Positions 17,771-27,208 of a stretch of 64,000 nt of DNA are shown piece by piece. The stretch is from an uncultured Candidatus Melainabacteria bacterium. Its GTDB lineage: Bacteria > Cyanobacteriota > Vampirovibrionia > Gastranaerophilales > Gastranaerophilaceae. Location of the stretch: positions 1 through 64,000 of the forward strand of contig CAKVIC010000004.1 in NCBI GenBank assembly GCA_934754655.1, written 5' to 3'. Under the pieces are notes generated by a model. That model was not told the DNA's origin. It was given only the letters and a program-made list of their open reading frames with translations, and made no database searches. Within the stretch, counting starts at the first letter, position 1. Every line of letters starts with the position of its first letter. Position numbers and translations under genes: made by a program.

Positions 17771-19651
17771 ATGGAAACAGAAACAACAGAAGAGCTAAAC
17801 AGAAGTAAGAGTGTAGTTATTAAGAAAAAACACAGCATGACAGCGCAAACTCGACTTATAATTACGGGACTTGCTGTTAGTACGGCATTTATTGCCTGCA
17901 CAGCTTGTTTTGCAGTTTTAAGCATCGATAAAAATATGAATAATGCTTACAAAAACTTCGGGCAAGTACTTTCTAAAACTCTTGCGATTGAAAGCGTTGA
18001 AGTCACAAAAGAGATTCCTCAATTAGCAAAATACGATGCACTTCGCTCAAATTCAGTTTCAATATTAAAAAGCAACGATGATATTGCGTTTATTATTTTT
18101 AAAGATAATAATTCAAAAGTTATTTATTCCAGCAAAGATGACTATCCGGAACAAGCAGAAAAAGCACGCATAACAGTAAGTTCTCCAATGATAGTCAAAA
18201 ATCTTTCAAACTCAACCAATGTCGGCTCTGTTACAGTTGGACTTTCCGGAACAATTATAGATAACATTTCAGCAACAACAAAAGTTTCATTATCATTTGT
18301 TTTCTTACTAGCTTGGATTGTAATTGTTGGTATTATTTGCATGAATTCTGCAATTATAACAACTGAATTAAGAAAACTTTATCAAGGCGTAAAGAAAATT
18401 TCATCAGGCGAATTCGGTTATACACTTGATGACAAAAATGTCGATAAAGAAGTAAAAGAATTGTATTCTGCATTTAACGATATGTCAGAAAAATTGAGCA
18501 GATATAACGAACAAACAATTGAAAGTTTAACATTTGAACGCAACAAATTAGAATCCGTTTTGATGAGTATTGTAAACGGTGTTGTTGTATGCGATAACCA
18601 CGACAAAGTTATCATGGTTAATAATCATGCTAAAAAATTATTAGAAGTCAATGAAGAAGATATTTTAGGCACTCAAATTCAACAATTTTGTGATTCCGGC
18701 GGAGAATTTTGTTTTAGCGAAAAAATTGCACAATTTAAAGACACACCGCTTGAAGATGATGGTATGCCAACGCCTTTCAATATTCAAATTGACAAACGCA
18801 TAATAAAATGTGTGATTTCGCCAATGTTTACACGCTCAAATTCTTATGTTGGTTATATTATAGTCCTCATTGATGTAACAAAAGACGTTGAAATGGACGA
18901 ATTGCGTACACATTTTATATCTAACGTTTCACACGAATTAAGAACACCGGTAACAGTTTTGAGAAGCTACATTGACACTCTTTACAATTTCGGCAACGAT
19001 TTTGACTTTAATACTCAACGCGAATTTATCGGAGTTATGAACCAAGAAATTATTCGTTTAAATCGCATGGTTAACGATATTTTAGATTTCTCAAGATATG
19101 AATCTCAAAATGTTGCGCTAGAAAAATCAAAACAAAACATTATGGAAATTATTGAAGATTGTGTTAACCAAGTTCAAATTCTTGCCAAAGAACATGATTT
19201 AACAATTTCAATAATGAAAGAACCTGATTTGCCGGAAATTTGGATTAATGTCGACAGCATATCAAGAGCGTTTATGAATATATTATCTAATGCGATAAAA
19301 TATTCACCTGATGGAAAACGTATTAAAATAAGAGTAGAGCGCTCTCGTGACGGTAAATACGTTGAAGTTAGCGTTGAAGATCAAGGTGAGGGTATTCCGG
19401 AAAAATATCAAAAGAAAATTTTTGACAGATTTTTCCGTGTTGAAAATGCAACCCATACAGTTAAAGGAACCGGTCTGGGTCTACATTTGGTTAAAGTTAC
19501 GATTGAAAAACACCACAACGGTCAAGTTTTTGTAAACTCAAAAGAAGGTGAAGGTTCGACTTTTGGATTTAGATTACCGATTGAAATTCCACAAGAAGAA
19601 CTTGAAAAATATTCGCCAACAAACGCTTTGCCGGCTGAAAGCGAAGCTTAA
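17771..19651 (+). CDS. Membrane sensor histidine kinase (HAMP-PAS-HisKA-HATPase)
   Basis: A 626-aa sensor kinase with two transmembrane helices (about 29-51 and 172-195) flanking an extracytoplasmic sensor. HAMP follows, then a PAS domain (LESVLMSIVNGVVVCDNHDKVIMVN). HisKA has the phospho-acceptor His388 in SNVSHELRTPV, and the HATPase has NILSNAIKYSPDG (N box), DQGEGIPEK (G1), FDRFFRVEN (F box) and GTGLGLHLVK (G2). The layout is that of PhoR/WalK/cyanobacterial SasA-like kinases. No response regulator is adjacent. It stands alone between plsC and tpiA. Confidence 0.93.
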   Translation: METETTEELNRSKSVVIKKKHSMTAQTRLIITGLAVSTAFIACTACFAVLSIDKNMNNAYKNFGQVLSKTLAIESVEVTKEIPQLAKYDALRSNSVSILKSNDDIAFIIFKDNNSKVIYSSKDDYPEQAEKARITVSSPMIVKNLSNSTNVGSVTVGLSGTIIDNISATTKVSLSFVFLLAWIVIVGIICMNSAIITTELRKLYQGVKKISSGEFGYTLDDKNVDKEVKELYSAFNDMSEKLSRYNEQTIESLTFERNKLESVLMSIVNGVVVCDNHDKVIMVNNHAKKLLEVNEEDILGTQIQQFCDSGGEFCFSEKIAQFKDTPLEDDGMPTPFNIQIDKRIIKCVISPMFTRSNSYVGYIIVLIDVTKDVEMDELRTHFISNVSHELRTPVTVLRSYIDTLYNFGNDFDFNTQREFIGVMNQEIIRLNRMVNDILDFSRYESQNVALEKSKQNIMEIIEDCVNQVQILAKEHDLTISIMKEPDLPEIWINVDSISRAFMNILSNAIKYSPDGKRIKIRVERSRDGKYVEVSVEDQGEGIPEKYQKKIFDRFFRVENATHTVKGTGLGLHLVKVTIEKHHNGQVFVNSKEGEGSTFGFRLPIEIPQEELEKYSPTNALPAESEA

Positions 19652-19772
19652 ACTTCATAAAACCAACATTAAAATTAGTATTATATTTTGCGCAAATTTT
19701 ATTTTGTCAAAAACAAAGGATGTCCTCAATAGAAAACATCCTTCGTAATAAATATTATTAAAATTTATAAAA

Positions 19773-20567
19773 CTAAACACTTACTTTCATTGTGTTTGCA
19801 ATAATTTCATTAAAGCTATCAGCCTTCAAGCTTGCGCCACCAACTAAAGCACCATCAATATCTGATTGTGACATTTGTTCTTCAATAGTGTTTGGTTTTA
19901 CTGAACCGCCATAAAGAATTCTGATTGAATCGCCTGCAGAAGTTGAAGAAACCTCTTTAACTACATTTCTAATCATTGCAATTACTCTATTAGCTTCTGT
20001 GCTATCACAAGTTTTACCTGTTCCGATTGCCCAAATTGGTTCATAAGCAATAACTGATTTTGAAATTTCTTCTTCAGAAAGACCACTCAACGCTGCACGA
20101 ATTTGTGATGCAATGTGTTGATCTGTAACACCTGATTCACGTTGTTCTAATGTTTCACCACAACAAATAATTGGAATCAAACCACCTGCTAAAATTGCTT
20201 TTGCCTTTTTGTTAATCATTTCATCAGTTTCTGAAAAATATTGACGTCTTTCAGAGTGACCAATAATAACATAAGAACAACCTGCATCTTTAAGCATTTC
20301 AACTGAAACTTCACCGGTATATGCGCCAGATGATTCCCAGTGACAATTTTGTGCAGCAATAGAAATTTTATCCCCACCACATCCGCAATTGCATTTTTCT
20401 GTTTCAACAACATTTAATGAAGTAAACACAGGCGCAATAACGATTGTAGGCAATTGAGATGCACTAAAATCTTTTGTAAAACTTTTAATACCTTCAAACA
20501 AAGATTTAGCCTCACTTTGAAGCAAATTCATTTTCCAGTTTCCAGCAATAATTGGTTTTCTTGACAT
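19773..20567 (-). CDS. tpiA: Triosephosphate isomerase
   Basis: Interconverts dihydroxyacetone phosphate and glyceraldehyde-3-phosphate in glycolysis. Active-site residues are visible: N10 and K12 (GNWKMN), H104 (IIGHSERR) and E176 (AYEPIWAIGTGKT), with the phosphate-binding GGSVKPNT and GALVGGASLK. At 264 aa it is slightly longer than usual (about 250). Part of the excess is a short cysteine/glycine-rich insert around residues 57-66 (EKCNCGCGGDK), which is not typical of the family. The ribosome-binding site AAGGAGAAT is good. Confidence 0.96.
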   Translation of the reverse strand: MSRKPIIAGNWKMNLLQSEAKSLFEGIKSFTKDFSASQLPTIVIAPVFTSLNVVETEKCNCGCGGDKISIAAQNCHWESSGAYTGEVSVEMLKDAGCSYVIIGHSERRQYFSETDEMINKKAKAILAGGLIPIICCGETLEQRESGVTDQHIASQIRAALSGLSEEEISKSVIAYEPIWAIGTGKTCDSTEANRVIAMIRNVVKEVSSTSAGDSIRILYGGSVKPNTIEEQMSQSDIDGALVGGASLKADSFNEIIANTMKVSV

Positions 20568-20739
20568 AATAATTCTCCTTCTTTCTATACTTGCATATTA
20601 AACCAAATGCATGCATAAATCAATATTTATTTAATCCAGAACGTTATTAGAAAATCCGAAAAACATAAAAACAAATAACTCCCGACAAAAAATATATTTT
20701 CTTAAAATTAAATTTACTCCGCATTTATTGGAATTTAAA

Positions 20740-22203
20740 TTATTTAATCGCTTGTGAAATTTCTTCAAATACGCTTTGCCAATCACCGGCTGACTTTTGA
20801 CGGAAAAGTTTTAAGCTGTCGTACCAATCACATTTGCTTAAATCATCATGCCAGCGCCAATTTACTTGATAAGGTAATGCCACACAGCAAGGGACACCCA
20901 GCGCGCCAGCTAAATGCGCTAAAGATGTATCATTGCATATAACCAAATCTAAGCTCATTAAGGCGGCGGCAGTTTGTCCAAAATCAATCAAGTCTGATGT
21001 CACATCAGTCACATTTTCATACTTCTCCAATTTCTTTACTTCCATGGAACCTTCAAAAGTTTGAAAAGAATAAACCTGCGTATTTTCACGTTTAATTATT
21101 GGCTCAAACGCTTCTACAGGAATAACTCTTTCTTGGTCATAATATGTGTTACCTTGCCATTTTATGCCAATTTTAAATTTATCATTATCAAAATACTTTT
21201 TACGAAATTTTTCAACCAAGTCTGCGTTTGCCCACATATAACCTTCTGGAGATTCAAAAACTTGATTCCCTTTCAAGCCTAATAGATACGGCAAACTCAA
21301 TAATGGTGCGTGTACGTCATATTCTAACATTTTTTCAGGAATATATCCTTCAATCAAATCATCCACGCCAAGCCCACTTTCTACAAACAGTGGTATTAAA
21401 GGTTTTTGTGGAGCAAAAATAAGTTTTTTACAACGGTTTTTTAAAAGTGGTAAATACCTAGCAAACATAATAGTGTCGCCAAAGCCAGCTTCATAATAAA
21501 CTAAAATGGTTTTATCTTTTATATTTTCTCCGTGCCACAATCGTTCACGGCTTCCTAAAGTAGGGTATGTTTTTTCGTGAATTGCAACAGCAGTTTCTCG
21601 ACAAAGCCTATTTTCGAATAATTTTAAGCCTTTGTCATAATTTTTTGTTTGCATATAAGCCAACGACAAGAAATAATTTGTGTCATTATCATTTGGTTTT
21701 AATTTTTTGCAAATCTTCAACGCTGAAAGTGCGTTTTTGTACTGTCCTTCGATACTATATATGTGGGAAAGGTTGAACCACGCTTGATAAGAAGTCGGGT
21801 CAACTTTCAAAGCTTTGTCATAATAGCTTATTGCCATTTTGTTATTGTTTAAATTTTTGTAAGCCATTGCAATATTGAAAAGCAACGAAAAGTTTTTAGG
21901 GAATTTTTTTAATACTTTATCTGCAAGTTTAACTATTTTATCAAACTTATTACCGCGAATATACGCTTGAAACAAAGTTTCAAAATAATATTCCGACGGA
22001 TTTAATTTAACAGCTTTTTCAACCCAACAAATTGCGTCCTCAATTTCGTTTTTTTGAAGTTTCAAAACGCCCATAAGATTACATAAATCAGAATTTTCTT
22101 CATCCATCAAAAGTGCCTGTTTATACGCGTTTTCCGCGTCAACAAGATTGCCGTCTTGATGATAATTAAACCCTGTATCAATGATTTCGTTTACTGTTGG
22201 CAT
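20740..22203 (-). CDS. TPR protein with GT9-like glycosyltransferase domain
   Basis: A 487-aa protein with an N-terminal array of about five tetratricopeptide repeats (residues 1-200) and a C-terminal domain resembling GT-B enzymes of the ADP-heptose:LPS heptosyltransferase type. The latter has VYYEAGFGDTIMFARYLPLLK, KIGIKWQGN and the donor-site-like stretch LVICNDTSLAHLAGALGVPCCVALP. TPR plus such a domain occurs in proteins that modify surface glycans or proteins. The substrate is unknown. Start supported by GGAGGG. It follows emrA on the same strand. Confidence 0.78.
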   Translation of the reverse strand: MPTVNEIIDTGFNYHQDGNLVDAENAYKQALLMDEENSDLCNLMGVLKLQKNEIEDAICWVEKAVKLNPSEYYFETLFQAYIRGNKFDKIVKLADKVLKKFPKNFSLLFNIAMAYKNLNNNKMAISYYDKALKVDPTSYQAWFNLSHIYSIEGQYKNALSALKICKKLKPNDNDTNYFLSLAYMQTKNYDKGLKLFENRLCRETAVAIHEKTYPTLGSRERLWHGENIKDKTILVYYEAGFGDTIMFARYLPLLKNRCKKLIFAPQKPLIPLFVESGLGVDDLIEGYIPEKMLEYDVHAPLLSLPYLLGLKGNQVFESPEGYMWANADLVEKFRKKYFDNDKFKIGIKWQGNTYYDQERVIPVEAFEPIIKRENTQVYSFQTFEGSMEVKKLEKYENVTDVTSDLIDFGQTAAALMSLDLVICNDTSLAHLAGALGVPCCVALPYQVNWRWHDDLSKCDWYDSLKLFRQKSAGDWQSVFEEISQAIK

Positions 22204-22265
22204 TTTCCCTCCAATACTATATTAATCTTTTTTTAAATATTAGTAATGGTTTATTTGTAGGATTT

Positions 22266-23255
22266 TTATTTTGTTTTGATTCGTGGCACAACAGACATTC
22301 CGGGAATAATTTTATAATCAATCAAATCTTGTGGATTTTTAAAAGTAATTTTGACCGGAATTCTTTGTACAATTTTTACAAATGAACCTACAGCATTTTC
22401 CGGTGGAAATAAGCTTGATTTTGCGCCTGAAGAACGTTGAATTGAATCAATTTGTCCTTCAAAAACTTTGTCTGAATATGTATCAATTTTAATATCAACA
22501 GGCATGCCCTCTTTCATATCCTTGATTTGAGTTTCTTTGAAATTTGCAACCACCCAAACATCGTTTGGAACAATTGCAAATAAAGGTGTTCCGGCTTGAA
22601 CCATCATACCAACTTCAACTTTCTTACCTGATACTGTTCCATCAATAGGTGCAAGAATCTTTGTATATTTTAAATCTAATGCTGCTCTGTCTTTTTGAGC
22701 TTTTAAAGCTTTTAATTCAGCATCCGCGACTTTTGTATCTTGGTTTGTGTTAGAAGAAAAAATCGCTTGTTGTGCAGTTGTTTGTTTTGCTTGAACCATT
22801 TCTAAATTAGTTAAAGCTTTATCAAGCGTTTGTTTTGAAACAGCACCGGCTTTGTATAAATTTGTGTATCGCTCAACATCTCTTTGCGCAAGCTCAATTT
22901 CAGAATTAGCGGCATTCAAATTTGCGTGTGCATTTTGTTGATTTAATAAAGCTCTTTCATAATTAGCAGTTGCCTGTTCAAGTGCAATTTGATAATGATC
23001 TTTTTCAATCTCTGCAACAACATCACCTGCTTTAACCGGCTGATTATCTTTTATATAAACTTTTACAATTTGACCGGCAACTTTAGGTGACACAGAAACA
23101 GTTGTAGTTTCAACATAAGCATCATCAGTCGATTGATATTTTAAGTTTTCAAAAATCAAAAATGTGACTCCAATTACTGCCAATAAAATAATCAGAATTA
23201 ACCAATATTTTTTTGTGCTTAATTTATTTTTTTCAATTTTATTTTCTTCACTCAT
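22266..23255 (-). CDS. HlyD/EmrA-family membrane fusion protein
   Basis: Periplasmic adaptor of a tripartite efflux or secretion system, 329 aa. It has one N-terminal membrane anchor (about 17-35), the barrel-sandwich start with TDDAYVETTTVSVSPKVAGQI, a periplasmic coiled-coil hairpin (about 75-185), the lipoyl half LKYTKILAPIDGTVSGKKVEVGMMV and the beta barrel. The pattern matches EmrA. It lies just behind marR on the same strand, with the TolC-like gene divergent. No inner-membrane pump (EmrB or ABC) is encoded beside it, so the transporter must be elsewhere or missing. Confidence 0.9.
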   Translation of the reverse strand: MSEENKIEKNKLSTKKYWLILIILLAVIGVTFLIFENLKYQSTDDAYVETTTVSVSPKVAGQIVKVYIKDNQPVKAGDVVAEIEKDHYQIALEQATANYERALLNQQNAHANLNAANSEIELAQRDVERYTNLYKAGAVSKQTLDKALTNLEMVQAKQTTAQQAIFSSNTNQDTKVADAELKALKAQKDRAALDLKYTKILAPIDGTVSGKKVEVGMMVQAGTPLFAIVPNDVWVVANFKETQIKDMKEGMPVDIKIDTYSDKVFEGQIDSIQRSSGAKSSLFPPENAVGSFVKIVQRIPVKITFKNPQDLIDYKIIPGMSVVPRIKTK

Positions 23256-23281
23256 AATTTATTCCTTATTCTTAATTTTAT

Positions 23282-23758
23282 TTATATTTTTATCTCTAAA
23301 GTTTCATTTAAAACTTTTCTTAAATCTCTTAGCAAAAAACGAATTTTTTCAAAATCAGTATTATAAATTTTTTCTCTTACTGTTAACATGTGCGGTTTTA
23401 TTGCCTGCATTGTTTCGCGTGCTTTTTTCTCCCCCATTTGGGTAATTTTAACAATCTTCACCGGACGATTATTTTTTACAGTCAAATTCCTTTCAATCAA
23501 CCCTTTTTTCTCTAATGTATCAAGTAATTTGCCCGTATTTGCTCTGTCTTTTAAAATAATTTTTGCAATATCTCTTTGACAAAGTACATTGTCAGATAAT
23601 AATGTGTCAAGAATTACGAATTCATCTACAGAAAGTCCGGCATGGTATTTTTCAAAAACCTGTGCTCCAAGCATTTTGCAATATTTTGCGGTTAATTCAA
23701 TTTCATAAAAAATTGATTCCGTATAACGCGCGCGATTTTCGTAATCTTCTTTTATCAC
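23282..23758 (-). CDS. MarR-family transcriptional regulator
   Basis: Winged-helix regulator of 158 aa. The core is SVDEFVILDTLLSDNVLCQRDIAKIILKDRANTGKLLDTLEKKGLIERNLTVKNNRPVKIVKITQMGEKKA, the standard MarR recognition helix and wing. It starts at GTG 23758 with AAAGGA upstream. It heads a marR-emrA operon and faces a divergent TolC-like gene. Two 16-bp palindromes in the shared intergenic region are its likely operators, so it probably represses both directions and is released by a small toxic molecule. Confidence 0.9.
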   Translation of the reverse strand: MIKEDYENRARYTESIFYEIELTAKYCKMLGAQVFEKYHAGLSVDEFVILDTLLSDNVLCQRDIAKIILKDRANTGKLLDTLEKKGLIERNLTVKNNRPVKIVKITQMGEKKARETMQAIKPHMLTVREKIYNTDFEKIRFLLRDLRKVLNETLEIKI

Positions 23759-23794
23759 TTATAAATCCTTTATGTCAATCATATTTTTGATGTA

Positions 23795-23826
23795 TGTTGT
23801 TAATACAACATGTTGCAAATGCAACA
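23795..23826. promoter_or_regulatory. Two tandem 16-bp palindromes, probable MarR operators
   Basis: TGTTGTTAATACAACA (23795-23810) and TGTTGCAAATGCAACA (23811-23826) are perfect 6-4-6 inverted repeats placed end to end. The second contains TTGCAA (23813-23818), which sits 17 bp from TATCAT (23836-23841), a credible promoter for the TolC-like gene. Binding would block it directly. Confidence 0.8.
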
Positions 23827-23880
23827 AACTTATGCTATCATTTTTGGTAGAAAAAATCAAGTACTTGGAGAAAATTGAGT

Positions 23881-25272
23881 ATGAAAAAATTTTTAATATA
23901 TACAATTATTACCGCAATGACTTTGACGAATAGCCTTTCAGCATTTGCAATACAAGATGTAAATAATAATAAAACCAACGTTATTGAAAAGAAAAAGAAA
24001 AATGATGAACATAAAATCAAACCTAATCCTAATAAAATTTCTTACGTAAATATAGATTGGTGGTGCGGATTCAATGATGAAATTCTTAATGATTATATAG
24101 TTCGTGCGATTGAACATAACAAAGATTTAGAGATGGCAACTTTAACGATTGATGAATATTATCAATATGTTAAAGCTCAACGAGCAAATGAAATGCCTAC
24201 AATTCAAGCCGGTTTTGCGCCAATTTATGGCAAAATTCTTGGTGACACGGCAGGAACTTTTGGATTACCGATAATAGCAAGTTATGAATTGGATTTATTC
24301 GGCAAAAATCATAATAAAACGACTTCTATGAAAAAAACTTATGAGGCTTCGATTTTAGATGAACAAGCTGCGTATATTTCAATTGCTTCGGCTGTCGGAA
24401 CAACTTATGTTGATATCGTAAAAAATGATGCGCTAATTGATTTACAACAAGATATTGTCAAATTAAGAAAAGAAATTTTTGAAATAATGAGCATAAGTAA
24501 TGCTGAAGGAATTATTTCAACTTCAGATTTAGTAAAAGCTCATAAAGCTTATATTGCCGGTGTTTCAGATTTAACCGATTTACAAAAAGATAGAACAAAA
24601 TTATTACACAGATTAGCAGTGCTTGTTGGCGATAGCCCTAATAATATTCAAGAATACAAAAGAATTGATTACAAAGAATTAGCGTTTAATGGTATTATAC
24701 CTGTGACAGTAGATTCAAATATTGTAATGCAAAGACCGGATTATATGAAAGCAGAAAAAATGTTAGAAAAAGCCGGAATTGATGTAAGAGTGGCGCGCAA
24801 AGAAATGTTTCCACAGCTATCTTTAGGCGGTTTAATGTTTTTTAATAATAAACACTTAGGTAGTTTATTTACAACTTCAGATATGATATGGGCTGTAGGC
24901 GGTCAAATTATGCAACCAATATTTATGGGCGGTAGATTAAAGGCTAATTTAAAAGCAAAAAAAGTTGTTTATGAAAAAAGTTTAAAAAATTATGAAAAAG
25001 TTAATTTGACATCTATGCAAGAAGTAAATGACGCGCTAGTTTCTGTCAATATGGATAAAGAAAAGTTGCAAAATCAAAAAAATATTCAAAAATTAGAAGA
25101 AAAAGATTTCAAATTATCTCAAGCAAAATATCAAGAAGGGATTATTGCAAAACTTGATTTAAACCAAATGGAAGAAAATTTGCTTTCTGTGAATAAAATG
25201 GTGTATAAAACCCAGTTTGCCTGCATGGTTGACTATATAAATTATTATAAATCAGTTGCTGCTAAAGCTTGA
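23881..25272 (+). CDS. TolC/NodT-family outer-membrane efflux protein
   Basis: Outer-membrane channel component, about 463 aa from ATG 23881. GGAG lies 10 bp upstream; the frame also allows TTG at 23875. A signal peptide is visible (MKKFLIYTIITAMTLTNSLS, ending near AFA at 23). The mature protein has the family repeats of long alpha-helical hairpins and beta strands, such as ASYELDLFGKNHNKT and the matching second-half segment WAVGGQIMQPIFMGGRLKANLKAKK. It pairs functionally with the divergent EmrA-like adaptor and shares its operator region. Confidence 0.9.
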   Translation: MKKFLIYTIITAMTLTNSLSAFAIQDVNNNKTNVIEKKKKNDEHKIKPNPNKISYVNIDWWCGFNDEILNDYIVRAIEHNKDLEMATLTIDEYYQYVKAQRANEMPTIQAGFAPIYGKILGDTAGTFGLPIIASYELDLFGKNHNKTTSMKKTYEASILDEQAAYISIASAVGTTYVDIVKNDALIDLQQDIVKLRKEIFEIMSISNAEGIISTSDLVKAHKAYIAGVSDLTDLQKDRTKLLHRLAVLVGDSPNNIQEYKRIDYKELAFNGIIPVTVDSNIVMQRPDYMKAEKMLEKAGIDVRVARKEMFPQLSLGGLMFFNNKHLGSLFTTSDMIWAVGGQIMQPIFMGGRLKANLKAKKVVYEKSLKNYEKVNLTSMQEVNDALVSVNMDKEKLQNQKNIQKLEEKDFKLSQAKYQEGIIAKLDLNQMEENLLSVNKMVYKTQFACMVDYINYYKSVAAKA

Positions 25273-25296
25273 GTTAAACAAAGAGCTAGCAAGTAT

Positions 25297-25480
25297 TCTT
25301 GTCATTCTGAATTTATTTCAGAATCTGACCAGTTGGTTGGGAAGAATTCCGGTCGATTGTTTGCTTGGCTCTAGGTTCAACACTGGTAAGATGCTGAAAC
25401 GAGTTCAGCATGACAAAAAAACACAATTTGCGCAAAGGTTTTGCATTAATGAGATGTTGAAACGAGTGATTCATGATAAA
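25297..25480. repeat. Dispersed palindromic repeat block
   Basis: The 336-bp gap after the tolC-like gene holds three degenerate repeat units: TCATTCTGAATTTATTTCAG (type 1) near 25301, a unit with GATGCTGAAACGAGTTCAGC (type 2) near 25391, and a decayed type-2 unit near 25450. An apparent open frame across it (25256-25537) is just repeat sequence. The right part of the gap holds the promoter module of gene A. Confidence 0.8.
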
Positions 25481-25512
25481 TTGTTTTACTCAAACCATCA
25501 AATGTTAAACAA

Positions 25513-25572
25513 TTGTAACGATTTTTTCTCATTGTGAAATTTTTGTTTCGAAAAAAACTTTATAAATATATA
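25513..25572 (+). promoter_or_regulatory. Shared promoter-like module, copy 2 (gene A)
   Basis: TTGTAAC (25513-25519), GTGAAATTTT (25534-25543), 13 bp, then ACTTTATAAATATATAGTG from 25557. It has the same spacing as the copies at 4703 and 54180. It lies about 40 bp upstream of gene A. Confidence 0.5.
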
Positions 25573-25608
25573 GTGTAGGAGCTATGCTTTAAAATAGGAA
25601 AAGGCTGT

Positions 25609-26439
25609 ATGATCAGTAAGATTTTATTAAACAACAATCCAAACAATTTTTATCAAATCCAACAAGATTACGAAAAAGCGCGCAAAAGCGTTGATAAAAA
25701 AGATGAAACCAGTTCAATTTTTGATATCGTTCCACAAGTTCAAAAAGCTGAACAACTTCAAAATTCAAATTCAGTTTCAACTCCTGCAATTGCAACACTT
25801 GCGCTATTAAACGCACCGGAAGATATCCGTGACTTGCAAGGCGCTTGCAAACAAATTTCTTCATTAATCAAAGGCGAAAAATTTGTACCACCATACAATT
25901 ATAAAATTGCGCAACATCCGTTTTCATTTTTCCGTGGAACTTTGTTGAATAATTTTGTTAATCCAAACACAAGTCCATTTCCTAAATTAGCTAAATGGTT
26001 ATTAAAGCAAGACAAAACACTTATGGAAACTAAATTAGGTGCTTTTATACGTAAAAAATGTAACTTAAAAGAAGAACAAATTCAAACAACAATAAAAAGT
26101 ACAACATATACAAAGACAAAACCTAATTATGTTAAAGCAAAAATTTATGAAGGTAATACTTTGGGAACGTTAACCGCAAGAGCTTTGACAAGAACTCCTA
26201 AATTAGGTGTTTTAGCTCTTGGCGCAGTTGAAGGCATTGATATTTTATCAAATGTTGCTAATGGCGAAAATATTTTTGAAACAACAGCAAAATCTGCAAC
26301 AAATCTTTTAGGCTCAATTACATTATCAGGTTATTGTGGTGCGCTTGGTTCAAAAATGTTTGGTGTTACAGGTTCTATGTTAGGAACAGGAATCGGGAAT
26401 TTTGCTAATAATAAACTTAATAACATGCTATTTGATTAG
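25609..26439 (+). CDS. Gene A: hypothetical protein with Gly-rich hydrophobic C-terminus
   Basis: A 276-aa protein I do not recognise. The N-terminal half is hydrophilic and helical; residues about 205-265 are glycine-rich and weakly hydrophobic (LGVLALGAVEGIDILSNVANG; GSKMFGVTGSMLGTGIGN), reminiscent of membrane-interacting or pore-like segments. The start has AGGAAAAGG. The last 42 codons recur, in frame and ending in the same LNNMLFD-type terminus, at 44080-44208 and 53433-53561 as truncated copies. At all three places the 3' end overlaps a convergent B-family gene, here by 4 bp. This is the only full-length A in the window. Confidence 0.65.
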   Translation: MISKILLNNNPNNFYQIQQDYEKARKSVDKKDETSSIFDIVPQVQKAEQLQNSNSVSTPAIATLALLNAPEDIRDLQGACKQISSLIKGEKFVPPYNYKIAQHPFSFFRGTLLNNFVNPNTSPFPKLAKWLLKQDKTLMETKLGAFIRKKCNLKEEQIQTTIKSTTYTKTKPNYVKAKIYEGNTLGTLTARALTRTPKLGVLALGAVEGIDILSNVANGENIFETTAKSATNLLGSITLSGYCGALGSKMFGVTGSMLGTGIGNFANNKLNNMLFD

Positions 26440-26759
26440 AGATTTTTATAATATTCACATTCAAAATTATAAACATCAAGGCTACCCTTGCTTACAAATT
26501 TTTTTATTGCTTGAATTGTATCAATCGCATCTTGTTTTGATATTTCTTTAAACAGAACAACATCAAATGAAAATAAATCATACCATTCAGTCGTAATATT
26601 TCCCCAATCTTTATACATCTTTTCAGCCATATCATAATATTTTTTATTAACTTCTTTGAATGCTAGTTGATTGTTAGAAATGCTAGTATGCTCGCTGACG
26701 TTGTGTTTTGCGTGATACTTGTTTTGATTTTTTATTGCAGGATTAAATCCAATTTTCAT
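26436..26759 (-). CDS. Gene B1: tagged small protein, B family
   Basis: A 107-aa protein of unknown function, one of three paralogues in the window. The first 13 residues (MKIGFNPAIKNQN) are identical in all three and are followed by a variable linker and NNQLAFKEVN, the F-tag. The C-terminal 60 residues diverge among copies but keep WY/W positions and a QDAIDTI-type helix. There is no membrane segment. The upstream 50 bp, with a TATAAT-like box and GAGGGG ribosome-binding site, are also conserved in all copies. It converges on gene A with a 4-bp overlap, so the pair may be functionally linked. Confidence 0.7.
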   Translation of the reverse strand: MKIGFNPAIKNQNKYHAKHNVSEHTSISNNQLAFKEVNKKYYDMAEKMYKDWGNITTEWYDLFSFDVVLFKEISKQDAIDTIQAIKKFVSKGSLDVYNFECEYYKNL

Positions 26760-26824
26760 TAATACACCCCTCGTTTAGTTTTTTCTATAAAAGAATTATA
26801 TCATGAAAAGTTTAAAATAAATAA

Positions 26825-27130
26825 CCTGTTTAGCGCAAGGTTCAGCGACGGCAAGATGCTGAAACGAGTTCAGCATGACAAAAAAACAAATAATTTTTAA
26901 CGAATAAAACACGTCCGTAAATCCGCGGTTATTTTCCTGTCATCCTGAATTTATTTCAGGATCTAACCAGTGTGCTGTGGGTAATATAAGTAAGAAACCT
27001 GATTAACGCAAAGGTTCAACGTCGGTGAGATGCTGAAACGAGTGACTCATGACAAAAAAACACAATTTGCGCAAAGGCTCTATGCCAATGAGATACTGAA
27101 GTGTGCGCCTCATGAGAATGCTTAATTGGC
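26825..27130. repeat. Dispersed palindromic repeat block
   Basis: The 449-bp gap between B1 and rpoD contains a type-2 unit at about 26828-26884, a perfect type-1 unit (TCATCCTGAATTTATTTCAG) at about 26940-26975, and two further type-2 units at about 27003-27062 and 27063-27120, decaying rightwards. No gene is visible. The rest of the gap is featureless AT-rich DNA. Confidence 0.8.
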
Positions 27131-27208
27131 GCAAACATTAACATCTACACAACGGCTACAAAGTAGCTCATGACACGTTATAGTTCTTGAAAATAAGAAT
27201 ATATCTTT

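Noticed and set aside
19716..19743. Hairpin AAGGATGT/ACATCCTT after the histidine kinase
   Set aside because: No T-run on either side; too weak to call as a terminator.
25256..25537. 93-codon open frame after the tolC-like gene
   Set aside because: It overlaps the end of the tolC-like gene and then runs through degenerate palindromic repeats; no ribosome-binding site.
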